This document shows, in pieces, positions 53,866 through 64,000 of a stretch of DNA of 64,000 bases. This stretch comes from Jeotgalibacillus soli (GTDB lineage: Bacteria; Bacillota; Bacilli; Bacillales; Jeotgalibacillaceae), in assembly GCF_000829435.1 (NCBI RefSeq), contig NZ_JXRP01000009.1, positions 496,001 through 560,000 of the forward strand, written 5' to 3'. The translations under genes and the position numbers were made by a program. Under the pieces are notes generated by a model, which saw only the letters and a program-made list of their open reading frames with translations, had not been told where the DNA came from and searched no databases. Within the stretch, counting starts at the first letter, position 1. Every line of letters begins with the position of its first letter.

Positions 53866-56800
53866 ATGGATGTGAGTGCACCAATTTACAGACCAACGCA
53901 GCATGTGCGATTTGTCACGGCTTCTAGTCTTTTTGATGGGCATGATGCATCAATTAACATCATGAGGAGAATTCTGCAAGCGAGCGGAGCCGAGGTGATT
54001 CACCTCGGCCATAACCGCTCAGTGGAAGAAGTGGTGAATGCTGCGATTCAGGAGGATGTTCAAGGCATCGCGATCTCTTCCTATCAAGGCGGACACGTAG
54101 AGTATTTTAAATACATGTACGATCTGTTAAAGGAAAGAGGAGCCCCTCATATACGCCTTTATGGAGGAGGGGGAGGGGTAATTATTCCTCGTGAGATAAA
54201 AGAGCTTCACGATTACGGAATTGCCCGTATTTTCTCTCCTGAAGACGGCCGTTTGAACGGTCTTCAGGGGATGATCAACCAAATGCTTCAGGAATGCGAT
54301 TTCCAAACCGTTGAGAAATCGATGACAGCTCAGCTCAAAGAGTTGAAGGATGGCAAGACGACTGTGGTCTCTAAGTTCATTTCACTGGCTGAATATAGAA
54401 TGAACGCAGATGACAGCGACCAAGAAGTATGGGAAAACATCATGAATGATGTAAAGAATATCGGAGGCACAGCGCCGGTGATCGGAATCACCGGTACCGG
54501 TGGAGCAGGAAAAAGCTCGCTTACGGACGAATTGATTCGGCGTTTTATTAATGAAATACCGGATAAAAAAGTCGCCATTCTTTCCATTGACCCAACGAAG
54601 CAAAAAACAGGCGGCGCTTTGCTGGGAGACCGGATACGGATGAATGCGATTTTCTCGGACAGGGTCTATATGAGAAGCCTGGCCACACGAGGATCAAAAA
54701 GTGAGCTTTCTTTTGCAATAAGAGATGCGATTGCCGTCGTCAGGGCTGCTCAATTTGAATTAATTATTGTTGAGACAAGCGGAATTGGCCAGGGCGACGC
54801 GGAAATTGCTGAAATCGCCGATGTCTCCATGTATGTCATGACAAGCGAATTTGGTGCCCCATCCCAACTTGAGAAAATTGATATGATTGATTACGCAGAC
54901 TTAATTGTCATAAATAAGTTTGAACGAAAGGGCTCTGAGGATGCAAGGCGGCAAGTGCAAAAGCAATATCAGCGAAGCCATATGCTATTTGACCGCGATT
55001 TGGATGATATGCCTGTTTTCGGAACGATTGCCTCTCAGTTCAATGATGCAGGAACGAATGCTCTTTTTGCAGCGCTGATCAAGGTGATAAACGAAAAGAC
55101 ACAGCTTCATTGGGCAACTGCTTTTTCGACCAAAGCAGAGGTTGAAAAGCAAAATGTCATTATCCCGAATGATCGGCGCTACTATCTGCGTGAAATTTCA
55201 GAAGCCGTCAGACGCTATCATTCACAGGGTGAACAGCAGGTTAAGCTTGCCCGCCGGCTGTTCCAGCTTGAAGGTTCAATTGAAGCGCTCAAGGAACAAG
55301 GGGATGAAGACTCGACTAAACCTTTGACACTTCTAAAAGATAAAGTGCTCGAGCAGCTGACACCTGAAACGAAAAAAGTGCTTAATGAATGGGCAGCAAA
55401 AAAAGAGCTATATGAAAAAGATAAATTCACGAGCAGTGTTAGAGGAAAAGAAATGGTGACAGAATTAACGACAAAAAGTCTGTCAGGTCTTTCGCTTCCA
55501 AAAGTGGCGCTTCCAAAATATGCGGACTACGGTGAAATCATGAGATGGGTGTTAAAAGAGAATGTTCCGGGCTCATTTCCATTTACAGCAGGTGTTTTTC
55601 CATTTAAACGGTCTGGAGAGGATCCAAAACGCCAATTTGCAGGAGAAGGAACACCAGAACGCACGAACCGCCGTTTTCATTACCTGTCAAAGGACGACGA
55701 TGCGAAACGTTTAAGCACAGCCTTCGATTCAGTTACTTTGTACGGGGAGGATCCGGATTATCGTCCTGATATTTATGGCAAGGTCGGCGAAAGCGGGGTC
55801 AGCATATGTACGCTTGATGATATGAAAAAGCTGTATGACGGCTTCGATCTTTGTGCACCTTCAACCTCTGTTTCGATGACCATTAATGGACCTGCACCGA
55901 TTATTTTAGCCATGTTTATGAACACGGCCATCGACCAGCAGGTGAAGCGCAAAGAAGAAGAGCTGGGGCGGCTCTTATCGGTGGAAGAGTTTTCGAATGT
56001 TCGAGAAAAGACACTGCAAGTCGTGCGGGGGACGGTCCAAGCGGATATTTTAAAAGAAGATCAAGGTCAAAATACATGCATCTTCTCAACCGAGTTTGCT
56101 CTTCGGATGATGGGGGATATTCAGCAATATTTTATTGACCATAAAGTACGAAACTATTACTCTGTATCCATTTCAGGCTATCATATTGCGGAAGCGGGTG
56201 CTAATCCGGTTTCCCAGCTGGCATTCACACTGGCGAATGGCTTTACGTATGTAGAATATTATTTAAGCAGAGGAATGGAGATCGACTCTTTTGCACCGAA
56301 TCTGTCATTCTTCTTTTCAAACGGGTTGGATCCTGAGTATACCGTGATAGGAAGAGTAGCACGCCGCATCTGGGCGATCGTGATGAGGGATAAATATGGA
56401 GCAAATGAACGCAGTCAAAAGCTGAAATATCACGTCCAGACGTCAGGACGCTCATTGCATGCACAGGAAATTGATTTTAATGATATTCGTACAACCCTGC
56501 AGGCATTGATGGCTCTGCAGGATAACTGTAATTCTTTGCATACAAACGCCTATGATGAAGCCATTACAACACCAACAGAGGATTCAGTAAGACGGGCGAT
56601 GGCGATTCAAATGATTATTACACAAGAACACGGCTTAAGTAAAAATGAAAACCCTCTCCAGGGCTCCTTTATCGTAGAAGAGCTGACGGATCTTGTGGAA
56701 GAAATGGTGCTGCAGGAATTTGAGCGCATCAATGATCGCGGCGGGGTGCTGGGAGCGATGGAAACACAGTATCAGCGAGGAAAAATACAAGAAGAATCCA

Positions 56801-57132
56801 TGTATTATGAAATGAAAAAACATACAGGAGAGCTGCCAATTATCGGAGTGAACACCTATTTAAATCCCAATCCTCCTTCCGAAGATGACGTGAACAGCAT
56901 GGAATTAGCGCGTGCGACGACAGAAGAGAAGGAAACGCAAATCAACAACCTCCGGACGTTCCATGCTTCGCGCCAAAATGATTTGGCTGAAGCACTTGCC
57001 AGATTAAAAGAAACGGCTGTTTCAGGGGGCAACCTTTTTGCTGAACTGATGGAAACGGTTCAGGTGGCAAGTCTAGGGCAAATTACACATGCTTTATACG
57101 AAGTGGGTGGACAATACCGCCGGAATATGTAA
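53866..57132 (+). CDS. icmF: fused isobutyryl-CoA mutase
   Basis: 1088 residues. B12-binding domain (about 12-145) with the lower ligand His26 in [10 protein letters not shown], GTPase chaperone domain (about 200-420) with P-loop GTGGAGKSS at 211-219, and mutase small and large domains to the end with [14 protein letters not shown]. It interconverts isobutyryl-CoA and butyryl-CoA using adenosylcobalamin; the GTPase part protects and loads the cofactor. Related IcmF enzymes also accept isovaleryl-CoA. 15 bases after tetR, last gene of the operon. Confidence 0.95.
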   Translation: MDVSAPIYRPTQHVRFVTASSLFDGHDASINIMRRILQASGAEVIHLGHNRSVEEVVNAAIQEDVQGIAISSYQGGHVEYFKYMYDLLKERGAPHIRLYGGGGGVIIPREIKELHDYGIARIFSPEDGRLNGLQGMINQMLQECDFQTVEKSMTAQLKELKDGKTTVVSKFISLAEYRMNADDSDQEVWENIMNDVKNIGGTAPVIGITGTGGAGKSSLTDELIRRFINEIPDKKVAILSIDPTKQKTGGALLGDRIRMNAIFSDRVYMRSLATRGSKSELSFAIRDAIAVVRAAQFELIIVETSGIGQGDAEIAEIADVSMYVMTSEFGAPSQLEKIDMIDYADLIVINKFERKGSEDARRQVQKQYQRSHMLFDRDLDDMPVFGTIASQFNDAGTNALFAALIKVINEKTQLHWATAFSTKAEVEKQNVIIPNDRRYYLREISEAVRRYHSQGEQQVKLARRLFQLEGSIEALKEQGDEDSTKPLTLLKDKVLEQLTPETKKVLNEWAAKKELYEKDKFTSSVRGKEMVTELTTKSLSGLSLPKVALPKYADYGEIMRWVLKENVPGSFPFTAGVFPFKRSGEDPKRQFAGEGTPERTNRRFHYLSKDDDAKRLSTAFDSVTLYGEDPDYRPDIYGKVGESGVSICTLDDMKKLYDGFDLCAPSTSVSMTINGPAPIILAMFMNTAIDQQVKRKEEELGRLLSVEEFSNVREKTLQVVRGTVQADILKEDQGQNTCIFSTEFALRMMGDIQQYFIDHKVRNYYSVSISGYHIAEAGANPVSQLAFTLANGFTYVEYYLSRGMEIDSFAPNLSFFFSNGLDPEYTVIGRVARRIWAIVMRDKYGANERSQKLKYHVQTSGRSLHAQEIDFNDIRTTLQALMALQDNCNSLHTNAYDEAITTPTEDSVRRAMAIQMIITQEHGLSKNENPLQGSFIVEELTDLVEEMVLQEFERINDRGGVLGAMETQYQRGKIQEESMYYEMKKHTGELPIIGVNTYLNPNPPSEDDVNSMELARATTEEKETQINNLRTFHASRQNDLAEALARLKETAVSGGNLFAELMETVQVASLGQITHALYEVGGQYRRNM

Positions 57133-57138
57133 AAATAT

Positions 57139-57174
57139 GCCTTGGTGCAGGAGGTATTCTGCCCCAGGCTTTTT
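57139..57174 (+). terminator. rho-independent terminator of the acyl-CoA operon
   Basis: GCCTTGGTGCAG/CTGCCCCAGGC with one bulge and five Ts, directly after icmF. Confidence 0.8.
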
Positions 57175-57249
57175 CATTTAAGCTATAATATGGTTGAATA
57201 AGAAGCGGATTGCATTCGATTGACATTTTACAGGCTGGGGTGTGTGCCA

Positions 57250-57429
57250 ATGGTTAAAACATTTATTACATACGGAACGTTAATCATCCTTATTGCTCTC
57301 GTCTTTTATTTATATAACCGTATGCTTGGCTCCATCCCTTTGTTAATCTGTTCATTCGTGCTATATTACCTGGCTTATATCGAAGCGAAAAAAGATCGAA
57401 TTAAGAGAAAAAAAGAGTCGAACGATTAA
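57250..57429 (+). CDS. small membrane protein, hypothetical
   Basis: 59 residues: two hydrophobic segments (about 4-20 and 25-45) and a basic tail KKDRIKRKKESND. GGGGTG lies upstream of the ATG. No recognised family. Lies alone between icmF and rpoE. Confidence 0.55.
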   Translation: MVKTFITYGTLIILIALVFYLYNRMLGSIPLLICSFVLYYLAYIEAKKDRIKRKKESND

Positions 57430-57618
57430 TTCGAGTTTTCAAGTGAGAAGATGTGGCATAAAGGCCATTAGTTTGGTTATAATGAATATTATGCTTTCAC
57501 GCAAAAGAGAGATTCTCTTTTTTTTGAAGTATGAAGGAATATCCTATTGAAATTGGGAATGGTCTAGCTTTGGCAGCTGAGCAAGCTGTCTATGCTTTTC
57601 AGAAAGGAAGTGCACATA

Positions 57619-58149
57619 GTGGAACTTAAGAACCTATCAAAAGAAGAACTACGTGAATATTCGTTTATTGAGATTACGCACTATTTACTTGTTGATCGTC
57701 ATGAGCCGATGACATTTGAACAAATGCTGGAAGAGTGGAAAACACTTCTAGGCTTTACAGATAAAGAAGTTAAAGCTCGTATGGTTCAATTTTATACAGA
57801 TTTAAATATGGACGGACGTTTTATCGCATTAGGTGAAAATCGTTGGGGGCTGCGTACCTGGTACCCGCTTGATCAAGCTGAAGATGAACATATTACAAGT
57901 GCGATTAAAGCGAAAAAGAAAAAGAAAAAAGTACTTGCTGATGATCTTGATTATGACGATCTTGATGATGATGAGGATCTTGAATTCGATGAGCTGGACG
58001 AAGATCTTGTCGATGAAGACGATGATGAGGACAACGATGAAGATTTCGATGAGGATTTAATCGAAGAAGATGAGTTCGATTTGGACGAAGATGATGATGA
58101 GGATGAAGATGAGGACGACCTGGACAACGACAAGGACGACCTTAAATAA
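57619..58149 (+). CDS. rpoE: RNA polymerase delta subunit
   Basis: 176 residues. N-terminal HARE-HTH-like domain (residues 1-85) with SFIEITHYLL and RMVQFYTDLNMDGRFIALGENRWGLRTWYP, a basic linker KAKKKKKKV, then an almost pure Asp/Glu tail from about residue 110. It speeds RNA release and polymerase recycling. GTG start with GGAAG 8 bases upstream. A TATAAT lies at 57478. rpoE-pyrG order is that of B. subtilis. Confidence 0.94.
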   Translation: MELKNLSKEELREYSFIEITHYLLVDRHEPMTFEQMLEEWKTLLGFTDKEVKARMVQFYTDLNMDGRFIALGENRWGLRTWYPLDQAEDEHITSAIKAKKKKKKVLADDLDYDDLDDDEDLEFDELDEDLVDEDDDEDNDEDFDEDLIEEDEFDLDEDDDEDEDEDDLDNDKDDLK

Positions 58150-58172
58150 CTCTTTTTTCGACAAAAACCTGC

Positions 58173-58290
58173 TTGACATCTATTCAAATGATGGTAGTAT
58201 TTTATCTGGGCTCCTTGAAAAAGGAACAATCGCAGATATTCGCGCTCCCTTGCGTTTTTAAACGTAGGAGGGGGCGCTTTTTGTTTTTTT
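58173..58290 (+). promoter_or_regulatory. pyrG promoter and CTP-sensing attenuator
   Basis: TTGACA (58173-58178), 16 bases, TAGTAT (58195-58200), then a start at GGGCTCC (58208-58214). Downstream GCGCTCCCTTGCGTTT pairs with AAACGTAGGAGGGGGCGC (58242-58277) and a T-run, forming a leader terminator. In B. subtilis low CTP causes repeated G addition at this GGGC start, and the poly-G pairs with the CUCCC side to prevent termination. All parts are conserved here. 160 bases of leader follow before pyrG. Confidence 0.88.
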
Positions 58291-58379
58291 CAGGAATTAT
58301 TTTTAGTTTGTGAAAGGATTTTTTCATCCATAAGAGAGAATTTTTTTACATGCGTGCAACGCACACCTGAACACCCTGA

Positions 58380-60050
<1,671 letters not shown>

Positions 60051-60098
60051 AAATTATTGCGATAGTTGTAATAATATGAAATATTCTGTGAAAAGCTA

Positions 60099-60127
60099 TT
60101 GACTTTTGCTATGTGACGAAGTACCAT
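60099..60127 (+). promoter_or_regulatory. probable promoter of the S-box operon
   Basis: TTGACT (60099-60104), 17 bases, TACCAT (60122-60127), about 55 bases before the aptamer core. Confidence 0.55.
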
Positions 60128-60181
60128 AACAAGCAATAGCAATTTAAACGTTCGGCAACCATGTATCTTAAACTAAATAAG

Positions 60182-60292
60182 CTACTTATAAAGAGTAGGC
60201 TGAGGGACTGGCCCTATGAAGCCCGGCAACCTGCCGCATATTTGCGGTAAGGTGCTAATTCCTGCAGGATGGTAATCCTGAGAGATACGAGA
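60182..60292 (+). ncRNA. SAM-I riboswitch (S-box)
   Basis: Conserved elements in order: TTATAAAGAG (60186-60195), GAGGGACTGGCCCTATGAAG (60203-60222), CCCGGCAACCTGC, GGTGCTAATTCCTGCAGG (60251-60268) and GAGAGATACGAG (60280-60291). These include the kink-turn and pseudoknot parts of the aptamer. P1 looks weak on paper, with a few mismatches. It precedes a terminator and a sugar-type ABC transporter. Confidence 0.95.
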
Positions 60293-60329
60293 AACCCCTC
60301 TTTTCCCTTAGGTGAAGAGGGGTTTTTTA
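60293..60329 (+). terminator. S-box-controlled terminator
   Basis: AACCCCTCTT/AAGAGGGGTT, 12-base loop and six Ts, directly after the aptamer; expected to form when SAM is bound. Confidence 0.92.
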
Positions 60330-60389
60330 ATGGATTTGTCACGACGGATGGATTGTTAAAATAGGTAAAGAAAAGAAGGAGAATGAAGA

Positions 60390-61496
60390 ATGGGGACAAA
60401 AAGAAATAGCTGGATCTTAGCACTTATTCTATTGTTAACATTAGCTTTGGCGGCATGCCAGCCTCAAGGAGAAACAGGGGAAGAGGCAGAAGCAGAAGAT
60501 ACCGATGCAGCGTCAACAGCAGCAGAAACAGAAGAAGCGGATCATCCTCTTGCAGGAAAGAAAGTTGCCTTGATTATGCAAATCAATTTAGGGACTTTTT
60601 CGGCACAATACATTGCGGGTGTTGAAGAGCAAGTGGAGAAGTTTGGCGGACAAACACAAGTCTTCACATCAGACGGTGACCTGGCTAAAATGGCATCCAA
60701 TATTGATGCAGCCATTAACCAGCAGTTTGATGCGATTCTCATTGACCATGGTACGAAAGAAGCACTTCAGGATGGAGTAAATCGTGCGGTTGAAGCGGGA
60801 ATTGCCGTAGTAGCATTTGATGCAGATCTTGAAGGCATTACGGTCCTCGAACAAGGTGACCAGGACATGGCTAATATGACGCTTGGTCGATTGGCAGAGG
60901 ATTTTGATGGAGAAGCAAATATCGTGAAAATCTGGGTAGCAGGCTTTGCTCCAATGGAGCGCCGTCAAATTGCATATCAGCAATTTTTGCAGGATAACCC
61001 AGGAATCAATGAAGTAGCTGCGTTTGGAGCAGCAACTCAAAATACTGCCCTTGATACACAAGCACAGGTTGAAGCGGTTCTTAAGCAATATCCGAATGAA
61101 GGAGATATTGACGCAATTTGGGCATCATGGGATGAATTTGCAAAAGGTGCTGTTCGTGCGCTAGAACAGGCAGGACGTACAGATATCAAGGTATATGGGA
61201 TTGATATGAGTGATGAAGACCTTCAAATGATGCAGCAGGAGAACAGCCCTTGGGTAGCATCAGCTGCTGTTGATCCAACTGATATTGGACGTATTCAAGT
61301 ACGTTATGCTTACCAGCAGCTAAACGAAGAGGGATCAGTAGAACGCGTGCTGCTGGAGCCGGTATTTGTTGAAAAAGAGGCACTTCCAGATGAACAAATT
61401 ACGACAGAGCAGCTAAGCGAATATGTCGATGGCTGGGGTGCAAGTGATCAAGGCTATACTGAAGCATTACAGGAGCTAGAAGCAGCATTTAACTAA
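60390..61496 (+). CDS. sugar-type ABC substrate-binding lipoprotein
   Basis: 368 residues. Signal peptide with lipobox LALAAC (Cys23), a Glu/Ala/Thr-rich linker to about residue 50, then a periplasmic-binding type I domain (RbsB-like) with KKVALIMQINLGTFSAQYIAG, AINQQFDAILIDHGTKEAL and IKVYGIDMSDEDLQMM. RbsB-type proteins bind free sugars or sugar-like molecules. The S-box upstream argues for a ligand of the SAM cycle, such as methylthioribose. AAGGAG 8 bases before the ATG. Confidence 0.85.
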   Translation: MGTKRNSWILALILLLTLALAACQPQGETGEEAEAEDTDAASTAAETEEADHPLAGKKVALIMQINLGTFSAQYIAGVEEQVEKFGGQTQVFTSDGDLAKMASNIDAAINQQFDAILIDHGTKEALQDGVNRAVEAGIAVVAFDADLEGITVLEQGDQDMANMTLGRLAEDFDGEANIVKIWVAGFAPMERRQIAYQQFLQDNPGINEVAAFGAATQNTALDTQAQVEAVLKQYPNEGDIDAIWASWDEFAKGAVRALEQAGRTDIKVYGIDMSDEDLQMMQQENSPWVASAAVDPTDIGRIQVRYAYQQLNEEGSVERVLLEPVFVEKEALPDEQITTEQLSEYVDGWGASDQGYTEALQELEAAFN

Positions 61497-61566
61497 CTCT
61501 TTAGAACCAAAATGGAAGCTGGTGCGATTTTTTTGCATCAGCTTTCAGCCATGGGAGGACAAAACG

Positions 61567-63084
61567 ATGAGCAAATTACTCCAAATGAAGGATATTGATA
61601 AGTCGTTTGGCGTTGTGCGTGTACTGGAAAAAGCCTCCTTTGAGCTTATTTCAGGTGAGGTTCACGCACTGATTGGAGCAAATGGAGCCGGGAAAAGTAC
61701 CCTAATGAAAATTTTAACAGGTGCATATAGCTTGGAAAAAGGATCAATCGAGATTGATGGAAAGCCCGTCACAATAAACTCTCCTGCAGATGCAAAGGCA
61801 GCAGGGATCCATTGTGTATACCAAGAAGTGGATACTTCGCTTGTACAGGATATGACAGTGGCTGAAAATATCGCGATGGATCAAATAGTAGCGGACAAGC
61901 GAGTGCTCGTATCAAAAAAACGACTAAATGAACAGGCGGAAAAAATACTGGCTAAGCTTAACGTTCAGCTTGATTCAGCAAAAACGCCAGCAGAGCTAAC
62001 CCTTGCAGAAAAACAAATGGTGCTTATAGCGCGAGCGACAAGTCAAAGCGCACGCATATTATTATTTGATGAGCCAACAGCTCCTCTTAGCCTCGAAGAA
62101 ACAAAGCATTTCTTTCGTGTAGTCGATCAGTTAAAGAACGAAGGAATTGGAATTGTTTTTATCTCACATCGTCTTCCGGAGATCTTTGAACTATCCAATC
62201 GGATAACGGTTATGCGGGATGGGAAAACGATCGAAACAGCCGAGACAGCGCAAACAAGTCCGCAAGAAATGGTGCAGATAATGCTTGGACGTACGTTGGA
62301 TGAACAGCTGGATCGTGGCTCCCGATCATCTTCTGTTGGGGATGAGCTGCTGCGTGTAAGTCATCTATCAGATGGAGGAATCGTTCAGGATGTGAGCTTT
62401 TCCGTCTCGTCTGGAGAAGTAGTCGGAATTGTAGGACTTGTAGGAGCAGGAAAAACAGAAACAGCAAAAGCATTATTCGGCATGCAGCAAAAAATAAAGG
62501 GAGAGATTCATCTAAATCACCAGCCCCTGAGGCTAAAACACCCGGTTGATGCCATTGAAGCGGGCTTTGCGTTGATTCCTGAGGAGCGAAGAAAAGAAGG
62601 ATTATTTATTGAAGAATCCATTCGAGTTAATACAAGTTTTCCGCATTTGAAAAAATGGTTTAAATGGCTATGGATCCAAAAAAAGAAAGAAACAGCAGAA
62701 GCAAGCTCCGTTATAGACCGTCTTCACGTTAAGGCACAGCATAGTGAACAAGTGGTCGGCAGTCTGAGTGGAGGGAATCAACAGAAAGTAGCGATTGGTA
62801 AATGGCTGCTTGGCGACGCGAAGGTTTTTCTTTTTGATGAACCAACAAAGGGTGTGGATGTAGGAGCCAAAGCAGAGATTTTTCGTCTGATTGATAATCT
62901 TGCCGAGCAAGGAAAAGGGGTGCTTTATTTCTCCTGTGAAATAGACGAAGTGATCCGCGTATCCGATCGCATTTTAATCATGTACGATGGAACCATTGTC
63001 AAAGAACTCTCGCCTGATGAGGTGACGCAGGACCGGATCTTGCTGTATGCGAGTGGTGGAAAGGAAGGAACAAATGAAAGATAA
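61567..63084 (+). CDS. sugar ABC transporter ATPase (RbsA-like, two domains)
   Basis: 505 residues with two ABC domains. First: Walker A GANGAGKST, Q-loop region GIHCVYQEVD, a degenerate signature AELTLAEKQMV and Walker B ILLFDEPTAP. Second: degenerate Walker A GLVGAGKTE, signature GSLSGGNQQKVAIGKWL and Walker B VFLFDEPTKGVDVG. This asymmetry is normal for RbsA/MglA proteins. GGGAGG precedes the ATG at 61567. It overlaps the permease gene by 11 bases. Confidence 0.92.
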   Translation: MSKLLQMKDIDKSFGVVRVLEKASFELISGEVHALIGANGAGKSTLMKILTGAYSLEKGSIEIDGKPVTINSPADAKAAGIHCVYQEVDTSLVQDMTVAENIAMDQIVADKRVLVSKKRLNEQAEKILAKLNVQLDSAKTPAELTLAEKQMVLIARATSQSARILLFDEPTAPLSLEETKHFFRVVDQLKNEGIGIVFISHRLPEIFELSNRITVMRDGKTIETAETAQTSPQEMVQIMLGRTLDEQLDRGSRSSSVGDELLRVSHLSDGGIVQDVSFSVSSGEVVGIVGLVGAGKTETAKALFGMQQKIKGEIHLNHQPLRLKHPVDAIEAGFALIPEERRKEGLFIEESIRVNTSFPHLKKWFKWLWIQKKKETAEASSVIDRLHVKAQHSEQVVGSLSGGNQQKVAIGKWLLGDAKVFLFDEPTKGVDVGAKAEIFRLIDNLAEQGKGVLYFSCEIDEVIRVSDRILIMYDGTIVKELSPDEVTQDRILLYASGGKEGTNER

Positions 63085-64000
63085 GATCATCGATTTTCTA
63101 TTTAAATACGGGGCAGTGCTGTTAATGGCTGTCGTCATTTTAGTTTTTAGTCTGTACAGTCCTTATTTCTTTACATATGGAAATATAACGGATATTTTAC
63201 GCTCCATATCCATCGTGACCATTCTAGCGTTAGGCGTAACGTTCACGTTAATCGTCAACGGCTTTGATTTGTCTGTTGGTTCGACGATGTCGCTCGTCAC
63301 AGTAGTAACAGCATCATTTATGGTCTGGTACGAGCTGCCGCTGTGGCTGGTGATCATTCTGCCGATTGCTGTTGGAATGCTGGTTGGGCTTTGGAATTCA
63401 TTAATGATCGTAAAACTGGGCATTCCAGATTTACTTGTTACCCTTGGAACGATGTATATTGTTGCAGGGATTCACCGTACCTATACGGAAGGCTACTCCA
63501 TTTACAATAACATGCCGCTGACAAGCGGAGCGATAGCGCCGGGTGCCTTTTACGACAGCTTCTTATGGCTTGGACAGGGGCATATTTTAGGGCTGCCGGT
63601 CCCTGTTTGGCTCATGATTGGCTTAATCGCCCTTGTCTATTTTCTCTTGCATCATACAAGATGGGGAAGAATCCTTTACATGACCGGCGGAAATGCAGAA
63701 GCAGCAAGACTGTCAGGTATTCGTGTAGGAAAGGTGAAAATGATTGCTTACATGATCGCCGGGGTATTTGCCTCTATTGCTGGAATTCTGTTTGCTGCTC
63801 GTGTTGGATCCGGTCAAATGGATGCAGGAGCACCGTTGTTAATGGAAGCGGTAGCTGCCGTGTTTGTTGGGTTCTCTGTTTTTGGAGCGGGGAGACCAAA
63901 TGTCATCGGAACCTTCTTTGGAGCGGTTCTAATTGGGGTTTTATTAAATGGGCTGACGATGATGAATTTACCATACTATGCTTTTGATATTGTCAAAGGC
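63074..64000 (+). CDS. sugar ABC transporter permease (RbsC-like), partial
   Basis: 309 codons to the window edge, no stop seen. Hydrophobic protein with VTILALGVTFTLIVNGFDLSVGSTMSLV, the RbsC-type signature, and GGNAEAARLSGIRVGKVK in the cytoplasmic loop. Most of the usual 310-340 residues are present. AAGGAAGG lies before the ATG. With only one permease visible, a second permease or a metabolic gene may lie just beyond the window. Confidence 0.9.
   Translation, partial: MKDKIIDFLFKYGAVLLMAVVILVFSLYSPYFFTYGNITDILRSISIVTILALGVTFTLIVNGFDLSVGSTMSLVTVVTASFMVWYELPLWLVIILPIAVGMLVGLWNSLMIVKLGIPDLLVTLGTMYIVAGIHRTYTEGYSIYNNMPLTSGAIAPGAFYDSFLWLGQGHILGLPVPVWLMIGLIALVYFLLHHTRWGRILYMTGGNAEAARLSGIRVGKVKMIAYMIAGVFASIAGILFAARVGSGQMDAGAPLLMEAVAAVFVGFSVFGAGRPNVIGTFFGAVLIGVLLNGLTMMNLPYYAFDIVKG

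Noticed and set aside
57951-58229. Serine-rich minus-strand frame
   Set aside because: It is the antisense of the Asp/Glu tail of rpoE; GAT/GAG repeats read backwards give Ser codons.

Overview
The window looks like chromosomal DNA from an endospore-forming member of the Bacillaceae outside the B. subtilis group. Spore genes (gerQ, cwlJ, rsfA), A/G-rich ribosome binding sites, ATG/GTG/TTG starts, a T-rich terminator behind most operons and gene order all point this way. Much of the frame follows the B. subtilis ywd-ywf-ywg-ywh-ywi-ywj region: pdxK, ung, ywdI, ywdK, gerQ, hemQ, pta, lipL, rsfA, ywfO, ywgA, ywhB, ywhC, ywhD, pbpG, speE, speB, ywiB, argS, then ywjE (cardiolipin synthase), ywjF (fadF), acyl-CoA dehydrogenases, rpoE and pyrG. 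I see no rRNA, tRNA, CRISPR array or prophage.

Layout. 0-10 kb: vitamin B6 kinase, uracil-DNA glycosylase, small membrane or hypothetical proteins, the germination pair gerQ-cwlJ, coproheme decarboxylase, phosphotransacetylase with an upstream CcpA-type site, lipoyl transfer and a prespore regulator. 10-17 kb: HD hydrolase, YwgA and an inserted fructose operon fruR-fruK-fruA. 17-26.5 kb: EamA exporter, tautomerase, site-2 protease, penicillin-binding protein, polyamine synthesis and argS. 26.5-45 kb: a block not at this position in B. subtilis. It holds a toroid-fold protein, a SAM-recycling operon (yrrT-luxS-mccA-mccB), a deleted IS1182 transposase, an MhqR-type dioxygenase and a 12-gene cobalamin operon under a B12 riboswitch. 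45-57 kb: cardiolipin synthase, the iron-sulfur protein FadF, and an acyl-CoA operon (thiolase, hydroxybutyryl-CoA dehydrogenase, two acyl-CoA dehydrogenases, a TetR regulator and the B12-dependent fused mutase IcmF). 57-64 kb: RNA polymerase delta, pyrG with a CTP-sensing leader, and a SAM-I riboswitch ahead of a ribose-type ABC transporter that runs off the window.

How the genes fit together. The cobalamin operon can import corrinoids (BtuF, BtuC, BtuD), remodel cobinamides (CbiZ), rebuild the nucleotide loop (CbiB, CobD, CobU, CobS, CobC, a probable alpha-ribazole kinase) and adenosylate the product (PduO type). Adenosylcobalamin is the cofactor of IcmF 10 kb downstream. IcmF could turn isobutyryl-CoA into butyryl-CoA, which the co-operonic dehydrogenase, hydroxyacyl-CoA dehydrogenase and thiolase would take to acetyl-CoA; an enoyl-CoA hydratase is not in the cluster. 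Sulfur-methyl metabolism appears twice: the yrrT-luxS-mccAB operon and the SAM-riboswitch-controlled transporter.

The least explained items are the S-box-controlled ribose-type importer, a degenerate second CobU in the cobalamin operon, a MITE-like repeat family whose copies bracket the 26.5-45 kb block, a 51-bp palindrome present twice, and a dyad shared by the fadF and thiolase promoters.
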